A DNA stretch of 12,422 bases from Clostridiales bacterium (GTDB taxonomy: Bacteria; Bacillota_E; Sulfobacillia; Sulfobacillales; JAIMBI01): NCBI GenBank assembly GCA_027318915.1, contig DAHVOH010000084.1:1-12422 (forward strand), given 5' to 3'. Position numbers and translations under genes: made by a program. The notes below the pieces were generated by a model, which saw only the letters and a list, made by a program, of their open reading frames with translations, did no database searches and was not told the origin of the DNA. This document shows positions 1 to 7,663 of the stretch, in pieces. Positions within the stretch are counted from its first letter, which is position 1; each line of letters opens with the position of its first letter.

Positions 1-1457
1 TCTCGTTTACAGACGAAATGAGCGCGCGCGAAGTCGAGCATACCGTTCAGGCCGCCGCGCGCGATGCTGCCGGCGGTCAGGAACCGGGGCGTCTGCGGGT
101 GCTGGCGGTCGATCGCAAGCAGCGGCGCCGCTCGCCCGCTCCGCCCTTCACCACCTCGACCTTGCAGCAGGAGGCGTCCAAGCGCCTGGGCCTGACGGTG
201 AAACGCACCATGCAACTGGCCCAGCAGCTGTATGAGGGCCTGGAGGTGGCCGGCGAGGGCACTGTCGGTCTCATCACCTATATGCGCACGGACTCGACCC
301 GCGTGGCCGAGACGGCGGAGGCGGAGGCGCGGCACTTTATCGAGGGCACATACGGGGCAACCTACCAAGCCCAGGAGCGGCGCCGGGCACCACAGCGCCC
401 GGGGCAGCAGGACGCGCATGAAGCCATCCGACCCACGGCGGTGTCGCGCACCCCGGCCATGGTGCGCGGCTCCTTGTCGCGCGATCAGCACCGTTTGTAC
501 CGGCTGATCTGGGAGCGTTTCGTGGCCAGTCAGATGGCGCCGGCCGTCTACGACACGGTCAGCATCGACATCGCGGCGGCACGCCACCGATTTCGAAGCC
601 GGGGCCAGCGCCTCAAGTTTGCCGGATTCACGACGTTGTACGACGAGCCGGACGAGGAGGGGTGGGCCGGCGCGCCACCCACCGTGGCCGCGGGCACGCC
701 GCTGGGTCTCACCGATCTGCGCGTGGAGCAGCACTTCACGGCGCCGCCTCCCCGCTACAGTGAGGCCAGTCTGGTCAAGACGCTGGAAGAGCTGGGCATC
801 GGTCGGCCAAGCACTTATGCCCCCATTATCGAAACGCTCCTGGCCCGCGATTACGTGCGCCGCGAAGAGCGCCGGCTGGCGCCCACCGAGTTGGGCCGGG
901 TGGTGGTGGACCTCCTGAAGCAGTTTTTCCCGCAGATTGTGGACATCAAATTCACGGCCGGGATGGAGCAGGACTTGGACCGGGTGGCGGAGGGGCAGGC
1001 GTCCTGGCAGACCGTGCTGGCGCGCTTCTATGAGGAGTTTGCCCACGACCTGGCGCACGCGGAGGAAGAGGCCGGTCCGGTGGTGCTGCCCGAGGAAACC
1101 ACCGACGAAGTGTGCGAGGTGTGCGGGCGGCCGATGGTGGTGAAGCACGGCCGCTTCGGCCGGTTTCTGGCCTGCTCAGGCTATCCGGAGTGTCAGAACA
1201 CGCGGCCGCTGCTGCAGAAGACCGGCGCCGTCTGCCCCATCTGCGGGCAGCCGGTGGTGGTGCGGCGCAGCCGCAAGGGCCGGACCTTCTACGGATGCAG
1301 CGGATATCCGGCGTGCCACTTCGTCACCTGGTATCCGCCCAGCGACAAGACCTGTCCGCGCTGCGGAGCGTTTCTGGCTCAGAAGGGGCGCGGCGCGCGG
1401 ACGGCGCTGGCGTGCGTGCGAGAGGGCTGCGGGTACGAGGAACGCGTGGCGCAATAG
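1..1457 (+). CDS. topA: DNA topoisomerase I, C-terminal part (5' end outside window)
   Basis: Type IA topoisomerase that relaxes negatively supercoiled DNA by passing a strand through a transient break. The frame is open from base 3 with no stop, so the N-terminal Toprim domain lies upstream. Visible are the conserved PPFTTSTLQQEAS segment (about bases 144-179) and the catalytic-tyrosine motif GLITYMRTDST, with the Tyr codon at 279-281. A helical gate region with the conserved EELGIGRPSTYAPII motif follows. The C-terminus carries three four-cysteine zinc ribbons: cysteines at about 1113-1193, 1233-1316 and 1353-1430, each CxxC followed by a distal Cys pair or GYPxC. The ATG at 18 is an internal methionine, not a start. 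The gene ends 14 nt before xerC and is probably cotranscribed with it. Family assignment is certain; only the 5' extent is unknown. Confidence 0.97.
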   Translation, partial: SFTDEMSAREVEHTVQAAARDAAGGQEPGRLRVLAVDRKQRRRSPAPPFTTSTLQQEASKRLGLTVKRTMQLAQQLYEGLEVAGEGTVGLITYMRTDSTRVAETAEAEARHFIEGTYGATYQAQERRRAPQRPGQQDAHEAIRPTAVSRTPAMVRGSLSRDQHRLYRLIWERFVASQMAPAVYDTVSIDIAAARHRFRSRGQRLKFAGFTTLYDEPDEEGWAGAPPTVAAGTPLGLTDLRVEQHFTAPPPRYSEASLVKTLEELGIGRPSTYAPIIETLLARDYVRREERRLAPTELGRVVVDLLKQFFPQIVDIKFTAGMEQDLDRVAEGQASWQTVLARFYEEFAHDLAHAEEEAGPVVLPEETTDEVCEVCGRPMVVKHGRFGRFLACSGYPECQNTRPLLQKTGAVCPICGQPVVVRRSRKGRTFYGCSGYPACHFVTWYPPSDKTCPRCGAFLAQKGRGARTALACVREGCGYEERVAQ

Positions 1458-1471
1458 CGCCGGGAGGACAC

Positions 1472-2356
1472 ATGGCGAAGCCTTCCGGACCGGAGCTGGT
1501 GGCCGACTACCTCAAGGCGGTTCGTGCGCGCGGCAGCGGATCCGAGGAGACCGCCCGCGCCTATCGCCGCGACCTGGCGGAAATGCTGGCCCGGATACCG
1601 GATCCACTGGCCGCCTCGCCGGCCGACCTGCGCCATTTCGCGGCGGGGCTGGTGCGGCGGGGCCTCTCCCATCGCAGCGCGGCCCGCACCATCTCCACGG
1701 TGCGGGGGTTCTTTCAGTGGCTGGCGGGCGAGGGGCTGCTGGCCGAGGATCCCGCCTACCGCCTGCGAGCGCCGCGCTTCCGGCCCAGTCTGCCCCATGC
1801 GCTGACCGTGGCGGAAATGGCGGCGATGCTGGAGGCGACGGAGGGGGTCACGCCGCTGGCGCTGCGCAACGCGGCGCTTCTGGAGTTGCTGTATGCCTCG
1901 GGGCTCCGCGCCCAGGAAGCGGTGAGTCTTTCGCTCGGCGACCTGGACTTTGGCCAGGGACTGGTGCGGGTGGTGGGCAAGGGCCGCAAGACGCGGGTGG
2001 TGCCGGTCGGAGAGGTGGCGCGGGATGCGACGCGCCGGTATCTGGACGCCGGCCGTCCGCAGCTGGCGGCGGCCGGCGAGCGGGCGCTGTTCGTCAACCG
2101 CCGGGGAACGCGGCTTTCGGCGCGCAGCGTGGGGCGCATCGTCAAAGCCGTGCTGGCTCGCACGGCCGTCCACCAGCGGGTGAGTCCACACTGGCTCCGC
2201 CATTCCTTTGCGACCCACCTGCTTGAGCGCGGGGCCGATCTGCGGGTGGTGCAGGAGTTGCTGGGCCATAGCCGCCTGTCCACGACACAGATTTACACCA
2301 AGGTGAGCCTGGAGCGTTTGGAGGCGGTTTATGAGCATGCACATCCGCGCGCCTGA
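1472..2356 (+). CDS. xerC: Tyrosine recombinase XerC (CodV-like)
   Basis: Site-specific tyrosine recombinase of 294 aa that, with XerD, resolves chromosome dimers at dif. The N-terminal SAM-like core-binding domain covers about residues 5-90 and the catalytic domain about 110-285. All catalytic residues are present: Arg146 (SGLRAQE), Lys170 (GKGRK), His240 and Arg243 ([10 protein letters not shown]), His266 (LGHS) and the nucleophile Tyr275 (TQIYTKV). The spacing nearly matches E. coli XerD. The start is the ATG at 1472, with GGGAGG about 4 nt upstream. The same frame is open further upstream, but only inside topA in another phase. The 3' end overlaps hslV by 26 nt. Its place before hslVU-codY matches the Bacillus cod operon, which favours XerC over a phage integrase. 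Confidence 0.95.
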   Translation: MAKPSGPELVADYLKAVRARGSGSEETARAYRRDLAEMLARIPDPLAASPADLRHFAAGLVRRGLSHRSAARTISTVRGFFQWLAGEGLLAEDPAYRLRAPRFRPSLPHALTVAEMAAMLEATEGVTPLALRNAALLELLYASGLRAQEAVSLSLGDLDFGQGLVRVVGKGRKTRVVPVGEVARDATRRYLDAGRPQLAAAGERALFVNRRGTRLSARSVGRIVKAVLARTAVHQRVSPHWLRHSFATHLLERGADLRVVQELLGHSRLSTTQIYTKVSLERLEAVYEHAHPRA

Positions 2357-2924
2357 CGGGGCGGAGTTTCACGGCACCACGATTCTCGGCGTGCTGCGCG
2401 GTGGGATCGCCGTGGTGGGGGGAGACGGCCAAGTGACGATGGGTCAGGCCACCATCATGAAGGCGGGGGCCCGCAAGGTGCGGCGGCTGTATCACGGTCA
2501 GGTGTTGGCCGGGTTCGCGGGCGCGGTCGCGGATGCCCTCACCTTGTTCGAACATTTTGAGACGAAGCTGGAGGAGACCCGGGGTCAGCTGGCGCGCGCC
2601 GCGGTGCTGCTGTCGCGGCAGTGGCGGACCGACCGCATGCTGGGCCGGCTGGAGGCGTTGTTGGTGGTGGCTGACCCGACCGCTCTCTTGGTGCTGTCGG
2701 GCACCGGGGAAGTGATTGAACCCGATGACGGAATTGCGGCCGTCGGATCGGGCGGGGCCTACGCCTTGGCGGCGGCGCGGGCCCTGGCCAGCGTCGAGCC
2801 CCCGCCATCGCCCGAGGATCTGGTGCGGCGGGCGCTTCACATCGCGGCCGACATCTGCGTATACACCAACCATCAGTTGACGGTGGAAGTGCTGGGCGGG
2901 GAGGAACGGCGTGGCGGAGATTGA
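2331..2924 (+). CDS. hslV: ATP-dependent protease peptidase subunit HslV (ClpQ)
   Basis: Proteasome-like N-terminal-threonine peptidase that forms a double-hexamer chamber capped by HslU and degrades unfolded proteins in the cytosol. The conserved core starts at FHGTT, so the mature nucleophile should be Thr16 after removal of a 15-residue propeptide. [38 protein letters not shown] and [16 protein letters not shown] are all typical of the family. At 197 aa it is longer than the usual 175-182 because of this propeptide and a short glycine/arginine-rich tail. The ATG at 2331 is preceded by GGAGG at 2320-2324 with 6 nt spacing. The ATG at 2337 is a second possible start. It overlaps xerC by 26 nt and hslU by 14 nt, so translational coupling is likely. 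Confidence 0.95.
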   Translation: MSMHIRAPDGAEFHGTTILGVLRGGIAVVGGDGQVTMGQATIMKAGARKVRRLYHGQVLAGFAGAVADALTLFEHFETKLEETRGQLARAAVLLSRQWRTDRMLGRLEALLVVADPTALLVLSGTGEVIEPDDGIAAVGSGGAYALAAARALASVEPPPSPEDLVRRALHIAADICVYTNHQLTVEVLGGEERRGGD

Positions 2925-4320
2925 TGAGCGGGCACTGACGCCGGCGGCCATCGTGCAGGAGTTGGATCGGTACATCGTGGGGCAGGAAGCCGCCAAGCGG
3001 GCGGTGGCCGTCGCCCTGCGGCATCGCTGGCGCCGCGCGCAGCTGGACCCCGATTTGCAGGAGGACATTTATCCCAAGAACATTTTGATGATCGGGCCCA
3101 CGGGAGTCGGCAAGACCGAGATTGCCCGCCGCCTGGCGCGCTTGGTGCGGGCGCCGCTGGTCAAGGTCGAGGCCACCAAGTTTACGGAAGTGGGCTATGT
3201 GGGTCGTGACGTGGACTCGATGGTGCGCGACCTGGTCGAGGTGAGCCTGCGGATGGTGAAGGAAGAGCGGTCGCAGGCCGTGCGCGATCAGGCCGAGCGC
3301 CAGGCGGAGCAGCGCATCGCCGAAGCGCTCGCCCCGGCGCCAGTCCGTGAACCGCGCTTTCGCAACCCGTTTGAGATGTTGATGCCGCAGGCGGCGGCCG
3401 ATCCGCCGGCGCCGCCGTCGGATCCTCAGCAGGAGGAGTCCGTGCGGCGGCGGCAGCGGACGATCCTCGCGCAAATTCGCCAACACCAGATGGAGCATGA
3501 GGTGGTTGAGGTCGAGGTGGAGGAGGAGGCGGTGCCGGGCGGCATGCTGGGTCTGGGCGGACGCGACGACCTGCAGATGAACTTGGGAGAGATGCTGCAG
3601 GGCCTCTTGCCGCGGCGGACCAAGAAGCGGCGCATGACGGTGGCGCAAGCCCGCAAGGTGCTGACGGAGGAGGAAGCGCAAAAACTGATCGATACGGAGG
3701 CCGCCCAGGCGGAAGCCATCTTCCGCGCGGAACAGCATGGCATCGTGTTCATCGACGAGTTTGACAAGATTGCGCAGCCGCACCAGACGGCGGGTCCGGA
3801 CGTCTCCCGGGAAGGCGTTCAACGCGACATCCTGCCCATCGTGGAAGGGTCCACCGTGATGACGAAATATGGGCCGGTGAAGACGGATCACGTCTTGTTC
3901 ATCGCGGCCGGCGCCTTTCACGTCGCCAAGCCGGCGGACCTGATCCCCGAGCTGCAGGGCCGTTTCCCGATTCGGGTCGAATTGGAGCCGTTGACGGAGG
4001 CGGACTTCGTACGCATCCTGGTGGAGCCGCAGCACTCGCTGATCCAGCAGTATCAGGAGCTTTTGGCCACGGAGGGCATCACCGTGGTCTTTACCCCCGA
4101 GGCGGTCGCGACCATGGCGCGGTATGCGGCCCGCGTGAACCAGGATGTCGAGAACATCGGCGCCCGGCGGCTGCACACCATTTTGGAGCGCGTGCTGGAT
4201 GACTTGAGCTTCCATGCGCCCGACCTGCCCGATCAAACCGTCACCATCACTCCGGCTTACGTGGATGAGCGGCTGCAGAGCGTCGCCGAGACGATGGATC
4301 TCAATCGTTATATTCTCTGA
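2911..4320 (+). CDS. hslU: ATP-dependent protease ATPase subunit HslU (ClpY)
   Basis: AAA+ unfoldase of 469 aa that recognises, unfolds and feeds substrates into HslV. Residues 1-60 hold the N-terminal segment with [15 protein letters not shown]. Walker A is GPTGVGKT at 62-69, and the pore-loop GYVG is at 95-98. The charged, variable intermediate (I) domain spans roughly 110-245 and includes a Glu-rich stretch near 195-207. Walker B is IVFIDE at 278-283. The sensor-2 region contains NIGARR (about 415-420). The extreme C-terminus LNRYIL matches the conserved tail that inserts between HslV subunits to activate them. The start is the GTG at 2911, with GGGGAGGA 5 nt upstream inside the end of hslV. 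No terminator hairpin is seen before codY, so read-through into codY is possible. Confidence 0.96.
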   Translation: MAEIDERALTPAAIVQELDRYIVGQEAAKRAVAVALRHRWRRAQLDPDLQEDIYPKNILMIGPTGVGKTEIARRLARLVRAPLVKVEATKFTEVGYVGRDVDSMVRDLVEVSLRMVKEERSQAVRDQAERQAEQRIAEALAPAPVREPRFRNPFEMLMPQAAADPPAPPSDPQQEESVRRRQRTILAQIRQHQMEHEVVEVEVEEEAVPGGMLGLGGRDDLQMNLGEMLQGLLPRRTKKRRMTVAQARKVLTEEEAQKLIDTEAAQAEAIFRAEQHGIVFIDEFDKIAQPHQTAGPDVSREGVQRDILPIVEGSTVMTKYGPVKTDHVLFIAAGAFHVAKPADLIPELQGRFPIRVELEPLTEADFVRILVEPQHSLIQQYQELLATEGITVVFTPEAVATMARYAARVNQDVENIGARRLHTILERVLDDLSFHAPDLPDQTVTITPAYVDERLQSVAETMDLNRYIL

Positions 4321-4346
4321 ATTGTTATCGAAGTACCCGGCCATTG

Positions 4347-4355
4347 TGCTATAAT
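4347..4355 (+). promoter_or_regulatory. codY promoter, extended -10
   Basis: TGC followed by a perfect TATAAT (4350-4355) forms an extended -10 element for the housekeeping sigma factor. No good -35 hexamer sits 17 bp upstream; TTGTTA at 4322-4327 is 22 bp away, which is too far. That is acceptable for an extended -10 promoter. Transcription should start near 4361-4363, giving a leader of about 36 nt before the codY GTG. codY can therefore be made independently of the topA-xerC-hslVU transcript. Confidence 0.75.
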
Positions 4356-4364
4356 TTCCTCCGT

Positions 4365-4381
4365 CGAGCCGAGGGGGCTCG
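4365..4381 (+). promoter_or_regulatory. Hairpin at the 5' end of the codY mRNA leader
   Basis: CGAGCC (4365-4370), a GAGGG loop and GGCTCG (4376-4381) form a perfect 6-bp stem. It would start within a few bases of the predicted transcription start and abuts the Shine-Dalgarno GGAGAGGAG (4381-4389). It may stabilise the message or tune ribosome access. The sequence is seen directly; the function is inferred. Confidence 0.5.
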
Positions 4382-4397
4382 GAGAGGAGAGAACACG

Positions 4398-5180
4398 GTG
4401 ACCGAGTTGCTGGAACGTACTCGCCGGTTGAATCGCCTGCTGCAGAATCGCGCGGGCAACCCGGTGGATTTTCGGGCCATGGCGAGCATGCTGTCCGAAT
4501 TGATCGACGCCAACGTGTATGTGGTGGACCGTCGGGGGGGCGTCCTCGGCTACGCGCTCTTAGATTCTTTTGAGTGCAGCATCATGTTGCAGGAAGTCTT
4601 GGCCCATCGAACCTTCCCGGACTCTTATAACCAGGGGCTGTTAAGGGTCGTGGAGACCACCCCGAATGTCTCCCAAGTGGCCCGCCAGTGCGTGTTTTTC
4701 CGTGACCGGCCCTGCATCTACGAAAACAAAATCACGACGCTCGTTCCGCTGAACGGTGCCGGAGAACGTCTGGGCACGCTGGTGGTCTCGCGCTTCGGCC
4801 GTCAGTTTGACGCCGAAGACTTGGTGCTGGCGGAATACGGAGCCACCGTCGTGGCTATGGAGATGCTGCGCGAACGCGGCCGCAGTCTCGAACAGGAAGC
4901 GCGGGAGAAAGCGGCGGTGGAAGTGGCGGTGGGCACGCTGTCCTACTCCGAGTTGGAAGCCCTGCAGCATATCTTCGACGAACTGAACGGAACCGAGGGG
5001 CTGGTGGTGGCTTCCAAGGTGGCGGACCGGGTCGGCATCACGCGATCCGTGATTGTGAACGCGCTCCGCAAGGTGGAAAGCGCCGGCGTCATCGAGTCCC
5101 GGTCACTCGGTATGAAGGGCACGCACATTCGAGTGCTCAACGACCGTCTTTTGCCAGAGCTGCGCAAGCTCAGGCAGTAG
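4398..5180 (+). CDS. codY: Global transcriptional regulator CodY
   Basis: Pleiotropic repressor that in Bacillota senses branched-chain amino acids and, in many species, GTP, and controls amino-acid uptake, biosynthesis and stationary-phase genes. The product is 260 aa, close to 259 in B. subtilis. The N-terminal GAF ligand domain spans about 1-155. A long linker helix follows at about 155-180. The winged helix-turn-helix is nearly identical to the family: ASKVADRVGITRSVIVNALRK (205-225) and ESRSLGMKGTHIRVL (233-247). The start is the GTG at 4398, 8 nt after AGGAG. An in-frame TTG at 4344 overlaps the -10 element and is rejected. The ligand loop (53-70) lacks the arginine that binds the isoleucine carboxylate in B. 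subtilis. Cysteines at 60, 98 and 106 are reminiscent of clostridial CodY. Gene family certain. Confidence 0.97.
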   Translation: MTELLERTRRLNRLLQNRAGNPVDFRAMASMLSELIDANVYVVDRRGGVLGYALLDSFECSIMLQEVLAHRTFPDSYNQGLLRVVETTPNVSQVARQCVFFRDRPCIYENKITTLVPLNGAGERLGTLVVSRFGRQFDAEDLVLAEYGATVVAMEMLRERGRSLEQEAREKAAVEVAVGTLSYSELEALQHIFDELNGTEGLVVASKVADRVGITRSVIVNALRKVESAGVIESRSLGMKGTHIRVLNDRLLPELRKLRQ

Positions 5181-5200
5181 CTTCGCTTCGTCCTCGCCTC

Positions 5201-5239
5201 CGGTGCCCGGCGCCTGCTCCAGGGAGGCGCCGGGCACCG
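5201..5239 (+). terminator. Intrinsic terminator after codY
   Basis: A perfect 15-bp GC-rich stem (5201-5215 with 5225-5239, arms reading CGGTGCCCGGCGCCT and its complement) with a 9-nt loop lies 20 nt after the codY stop. The following tract CCCTTTCG is poor in T, so termination may be partial or factor-assisted, but the position and stem length fit an operon end. A small inverted repeat, ACACG-AC-CGTGT (5248-5259), follows it before the next gene; its role is unknown. No clear promoter for the next gene was found in 5240-5302. Confidence 0.75.
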
Positions 5240-5302
5240 CCCTTTCGACACGACCGTGTAATGACGCGGTTTGCCGCAGATACTGGGGGCGAGGTGAGCA
5301 AC

Positions 5303-6373
5303 ATGGGCCGCATCCGGCGAGGCCGGGGATGGCTGTGGGGACTGGTGCTCGGCATCGGACTGTTGGCCGGCTGCGGCACGGCGGCGAGCAGTCCCAAGCC
5401 GCGTCCGCACACGCCGTCCCATCCCTTTCGGGTGTTGGCCTTTTGGGCCAGCGGCACCGACGTCAGTCTCGCTCCGCTGGGACGGGAGTCCAAAGCGGTC
5501 ACCGCGTTCGTGCCGTTGTTCTATTCGATCAATCCCGACGGCAGCATCACCAATCGGGTCGACGCCCCGGTCCTGTCCCAGGTGAGGCGGCTCGGCATTC
5601 CGGTCGTGCCGCTGTTCAACACCCCGGGTTCGCAGGCTTTTCTGGGCTCGATTCTGGCTCGCCTGAACGTCGCCCGCGAAGTGGCCAGCCTGGTCCGCTC
5701 TCAGCACTATCAGGGCGTGGATATCGACTTCGAGCCGGCGGCTCCTCAATATGCCGCCGGGTTGGCGGCCTTTCTGATTGACCTGCATGATTTTTTGCCG
5801 CGCGGCAGTCAGCTGTACCTGGACGTGGTGCCCTCGTCGGGGCCGGCGTATCGGTTTGCCCAGATCACGCCGGAGGTGACCGGCTACGTGCTGATGAGCT
5901 ACGACGAGCACGATGACGGGTCGGCGCCGGGTCCGGTGGCGGCCACGGACTGGGTGCGGGCCAAGCTGGCCCGATTTCTGGCCAGCGTCCCCGCCGCCAA
6001 AGTGGATCTGGGCGTGGCATTTTATGGCTACGACTGGATTAACGGCACCACGCACGCCTTGACCATTTCCCTCAACGCGATTCCGCCGCAGGCCCTGGCC
6101 GTGGCGCGGTACGACGCCGCCAGTCAGGAGATGCACGCCGTGTACGTGGATGCGGCGGGCGTTCAGCACGATCTGTGGTGGGAGACGCCGCAGGGCATCG
6201 CCGCCAAAATGAACCTGGCGGTGAACGACCATCTGCAGGGCGTGGCCATCTGGCGGTTTGGATATCAGACGCCTGCCTTGACGCAGATGTTGACGGGTGT
6301 GCAGACCCAGCGCCGCCGTCCGCTGCGCGCGCGGCCCGGCGCACCCGGACACGCGCCCCGGCAGCCCGGCTAG
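5303..6373 (+). CDS. Putative lipoprotein with glycoside hydrolase 18 fold (SleL/YaaH-like)
   Basis: Predicted exported, membrane-anchored glycosidase-like protein of 356 aa. A basic N-terminus and hydrophobic stretch (about 10-20) lead to the lipobox LAGC with Cys24, so a signal-peptidase-II lipoprotein is expected. A Pro/Ser linker follows, then a TIM-barrel of GH18 type. It shows YQGVDIDFEP, with the D-x-D-x-E acids Asp140, Asp142 and Glu144; YVLMSYDEHDD near 195-205; LGVAFYGYDW near 236-245; and WWETPQGIAAKMNLA...GVAIWRFG near 292-320. The layout resembles spore-cortex N-acetylglucosaminidases such as SleL/YaaH, but no LysM domains are present. The first Asp of the DxxDxDxE signature is Gln137. 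The tail is Arg/Pro-rich. The start is the ATG at 5303, with GAGGTG 6 nt upstream; the ATG at 5261 has no ribosome site. Peptidoglycan or a related glycan is the likely substrate, not proven. Confidence 0.8.
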   Translation: MGRIRRGRGWLWGLVLGIGLLAGCGTAASSPKPRPHTPSHPFRVLAFWASGTDVSLAPLGRESKAVTAFVPLFYSINPDGSITNRVDAPVLSQVRRLGIPVVPLFNTPGSQAFLGSILARLNVAREVASLVRSQHYQGVDIDFEPAAPQYAAGLAAFLIDLHDFLPRGSQLYLDVVPSSGPAYRFAQITPEVTGYVLMSYDEHDDGSAPGPVAATDWVRAKLARFLASVPAAKVDLGVAFYGYDWINGTTHALTISLNAIPPQALAVARYDAASQEMHAVYVDAAGVQHDLWWETPQGIAAKMNLAVNDHLQGVAIWRFGYQTPALTQMLTGVQTQRRRPLRARPGAPGHAPRQPG

Positions 6374-6376
6374 GGT

Positions 6377-6395
6377 ATTCCGCTGCGACCGGAAT
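6377..6395 (+). other. Small hairpin between the lipoprotein and flippase genes
   Basis: ATTCCG (6377-6382) and CGGAAT (6390-6395) form a perfect 6-bp stem with a 7-nt loop, 3 nt after the stop codon and followed by CTTTC. It could be a weak terminator or an mRNA processing or attenuation stem ahead of the strong ribosome site at 6401-6408. Low certainty on function. Confidence 0.35.
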
Positions 6396-6400
6396 CTTTC

Positions 6401-6416
6401 GGAAGGAGTTGTCTTG
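6401..6416 (+). promoter_or_regulatory. Strong ribosome site with TTG start in a different frame from the flippase
   Basis: GGAAGGAG (6401-6408) followed after 5 nt by TTG (6414-6416) is the best initiation signal in this gap. It opens the frame LAGAETTQDQIGGG..., which is not the phase of the flippase beginning at 6451. A one-base difference within the G-rich stretch around 6448-6455 would join the two. Either the flippase really starts at GTG 6451 with a poor site, or a leader ORF or sequencing indel exists here. Confidence 0.4.
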
Positions 6417-6450
6417 GCCGGCGCGGAAACCACCCAGGACCAGATAGGCG

Positions 6451-7647
6451 GTGGTATCCACGAAGGCCGAGCCGCGTTTTTGGCGGGACAACGTGTTGCT
6501 GGACGGCGGCGCCTTGGTGGCGGGGGTGGCCAACGCCGTTTACCATGTCGTGGTGGCGCGAATGCTGGGACCGCTGCAGTACGGGATCTTGGCCGCTCTG
6601 GGGACCATCGTGCTGCTGCTGGAGATCCCGGTGGCCATGATTGCCTTGGTGTACACGCGGCAGGGGTCGAGCCCCCGGCGCCTGTGGGGTCTCAACCTGC
6701 GCTGGGTCGCGGTGGGATGCCTGGTCTGGGCACTGGTGTTTTGGTCGGCGCCGACGTTGGGCCGTGTGTTCTCGCTGCCCTCGGGGCTGGTGATCCTGTT
6801 CAGTCTGGCCATCGTGCCCGCTTACGCCTATGGCGTCAACTTAGGGGTGATGCAGTGGGCGGGCCGATTCATGTGGGCAGGCGCTCTCATCGCCTGGGAC
6901 GCGGTGGGTCGGACGCTCGGAGCCCTGGTGGCGTACATCGGGTCCATGGGTCTCTACGGGCTCATCTTCGTCGGCCCGCTGGTGACGTTGGCGGACGGCG
7001 TGGTGTCGTGGGTCGGATCCCGGCATGCCGCGCGGTACGCGCGGGAGGAGGGACTGGCCAGTTTTGGCGGCCTGCCCAACGCGGCGGTGGTGGGGGCCCT
7101 CGCGCTGGTGATGACAAGCGCCGACGTCCTGGCGGCCAAGCATGCCCTGCTGCCCCGCGCGGCCGGATTTTACGGCGGATTGGCGACGCTGGGCCGTGCG
7201 CCCGTCTACTTTGCCAGCGCCGTGGGGACGGTTCTGCTCAGTACGAGTCAACGGGAGCCCGGCGCGGGATGGCGCTATTTGTGGTATTCCCTGGCGGTGA
7301 TGGCGGCCCTCGGTGGTCTCGGGCTCGGGTTGTACGCGACGGCGGGTCATTTTTTGATCGTGGCCACCCTGGGGGCGCGGTTTTTGCCGATGGCCCGAGA
7401 GCTGGTGCCGTACACGACGGCCATGGTGCTGGAAAGCTTCTTGCTGGTGGCGCTCTATTACGGTGCCGCCCGTGGACGCTGGGAACTGACGGCCATCGGA
7501 GCCGTCACCTTTACGGCCTGGATGGCCGCCATTTGGACGACACATCGCTTGGATCAAGTCGTGGCCTGGAGTCTGGTCATCATGCTGGCCGGGGCGGGAG
7601 CCGCCCTCCTCGGCGCCGCCTTGATGACCCGCGCCGGGCTGGACTGA
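6451..7647 (+). CDS. Polysaccharide/oligosaccharide flippase, Wzx (MOP) family-like membrane protein
   Basis: Integral membrane protein of 398 aa with about twelve hydrophobic segments. It probably moves lipid-linked sugars or a similar amphiphile across the membrane. The family signature near the N-terminus is VVVARMLGPLQYGILAAL (33-50). A central block near 222-265 (SADVLAAKHALLPRAAGFYG followed by LGRAP) matches the second half of the flippase fold. It is somewhat shorter than the usual 420-500 aa. The annotated start is the GTG at 6451, the first start after an in-frame stop at 6445-6447. It has only a distant AGGA. A better ribosome site at 6401-6408 is out of frame, so the true N-terminus may differ by roughly a dozen residues. 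It lies 77 nt after the GH18 lipoprotein gene and may be cotranscribed, suggesting a shared envelope-glycan role. The sugar substrate is unknown. Confidence 0.8.
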   Translation: MVSTKAEPRFWRDNVLLDGGALVAGVANAVYHVVVARMLGPLQYGILAALGTIVLLLEIPVAMIALVYTRQGSSPRRLWGLNLRWVAVGCLVWALVFWSAPTLGRVFSLPSGLVILFSLAIVPAYAYGVNLGVMQWAGRFMWAGALIAWDAVGRTLGALVAYIGSMGLYGLIFVGPLVTLADGVVSWVGSRHAARYAREEGLASFGGLPNAAVVGALALVMTSADVLAAKHALLPRAAGFYGGLATLGRAPVYFASAVGTVLLSTSQREPGAGWRYLWYSLAVMAALGGLGLGLYATAGHFLIVATLGARFLPMARELVPYTTAMVLESFLLVALYYGAARGRWELTAIGAVTFTAWMAAIWTTHRLDQVVAWSLVIMLAGAGAALLGAALMTRAGLD

Positions 7648-7663
7648 GACGCCACCAGACACG

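Noticed and set aside
1379..2344. Antisense open frames over topA/xerC and, further right, over the flippase (6841-7722)
   Set aside because: Shadows of GC-biased codon use opposite certain or likely genes.
2539..4344. Long antisense open frame (601 codons, - strand) across hslV-hslU
   Set aside because: It mirrors hslV and hslU, whose protein families are certain. His/Arg/Leu-rich translation is typical of a GC3-driven shadow frame, and there is no ribosome site.
4344..4397. Upstream TTG start for codY giving 18 extra residues
   Set aside because: The TTG overlaps the extended -10 element, has no ribosome site, and the extra residues are not part of the CodY family; GTG 4398 gives 260 aa.
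5257..5262. TGTAAT as a -10 box for the GH18 lipoprotein gene
   Set aside because: No -35 at the proper distance; the 17-bp position falls inside the terminator arm.
4943..6433. Antisense open frame (496 codons, - strand) across the codY end and the GH18 gene
   Set aside because: It covers a terminator and two confident + strand genes. Its translation has no recognisable motifs and an Arg/Gln/His-rich shadow composition.
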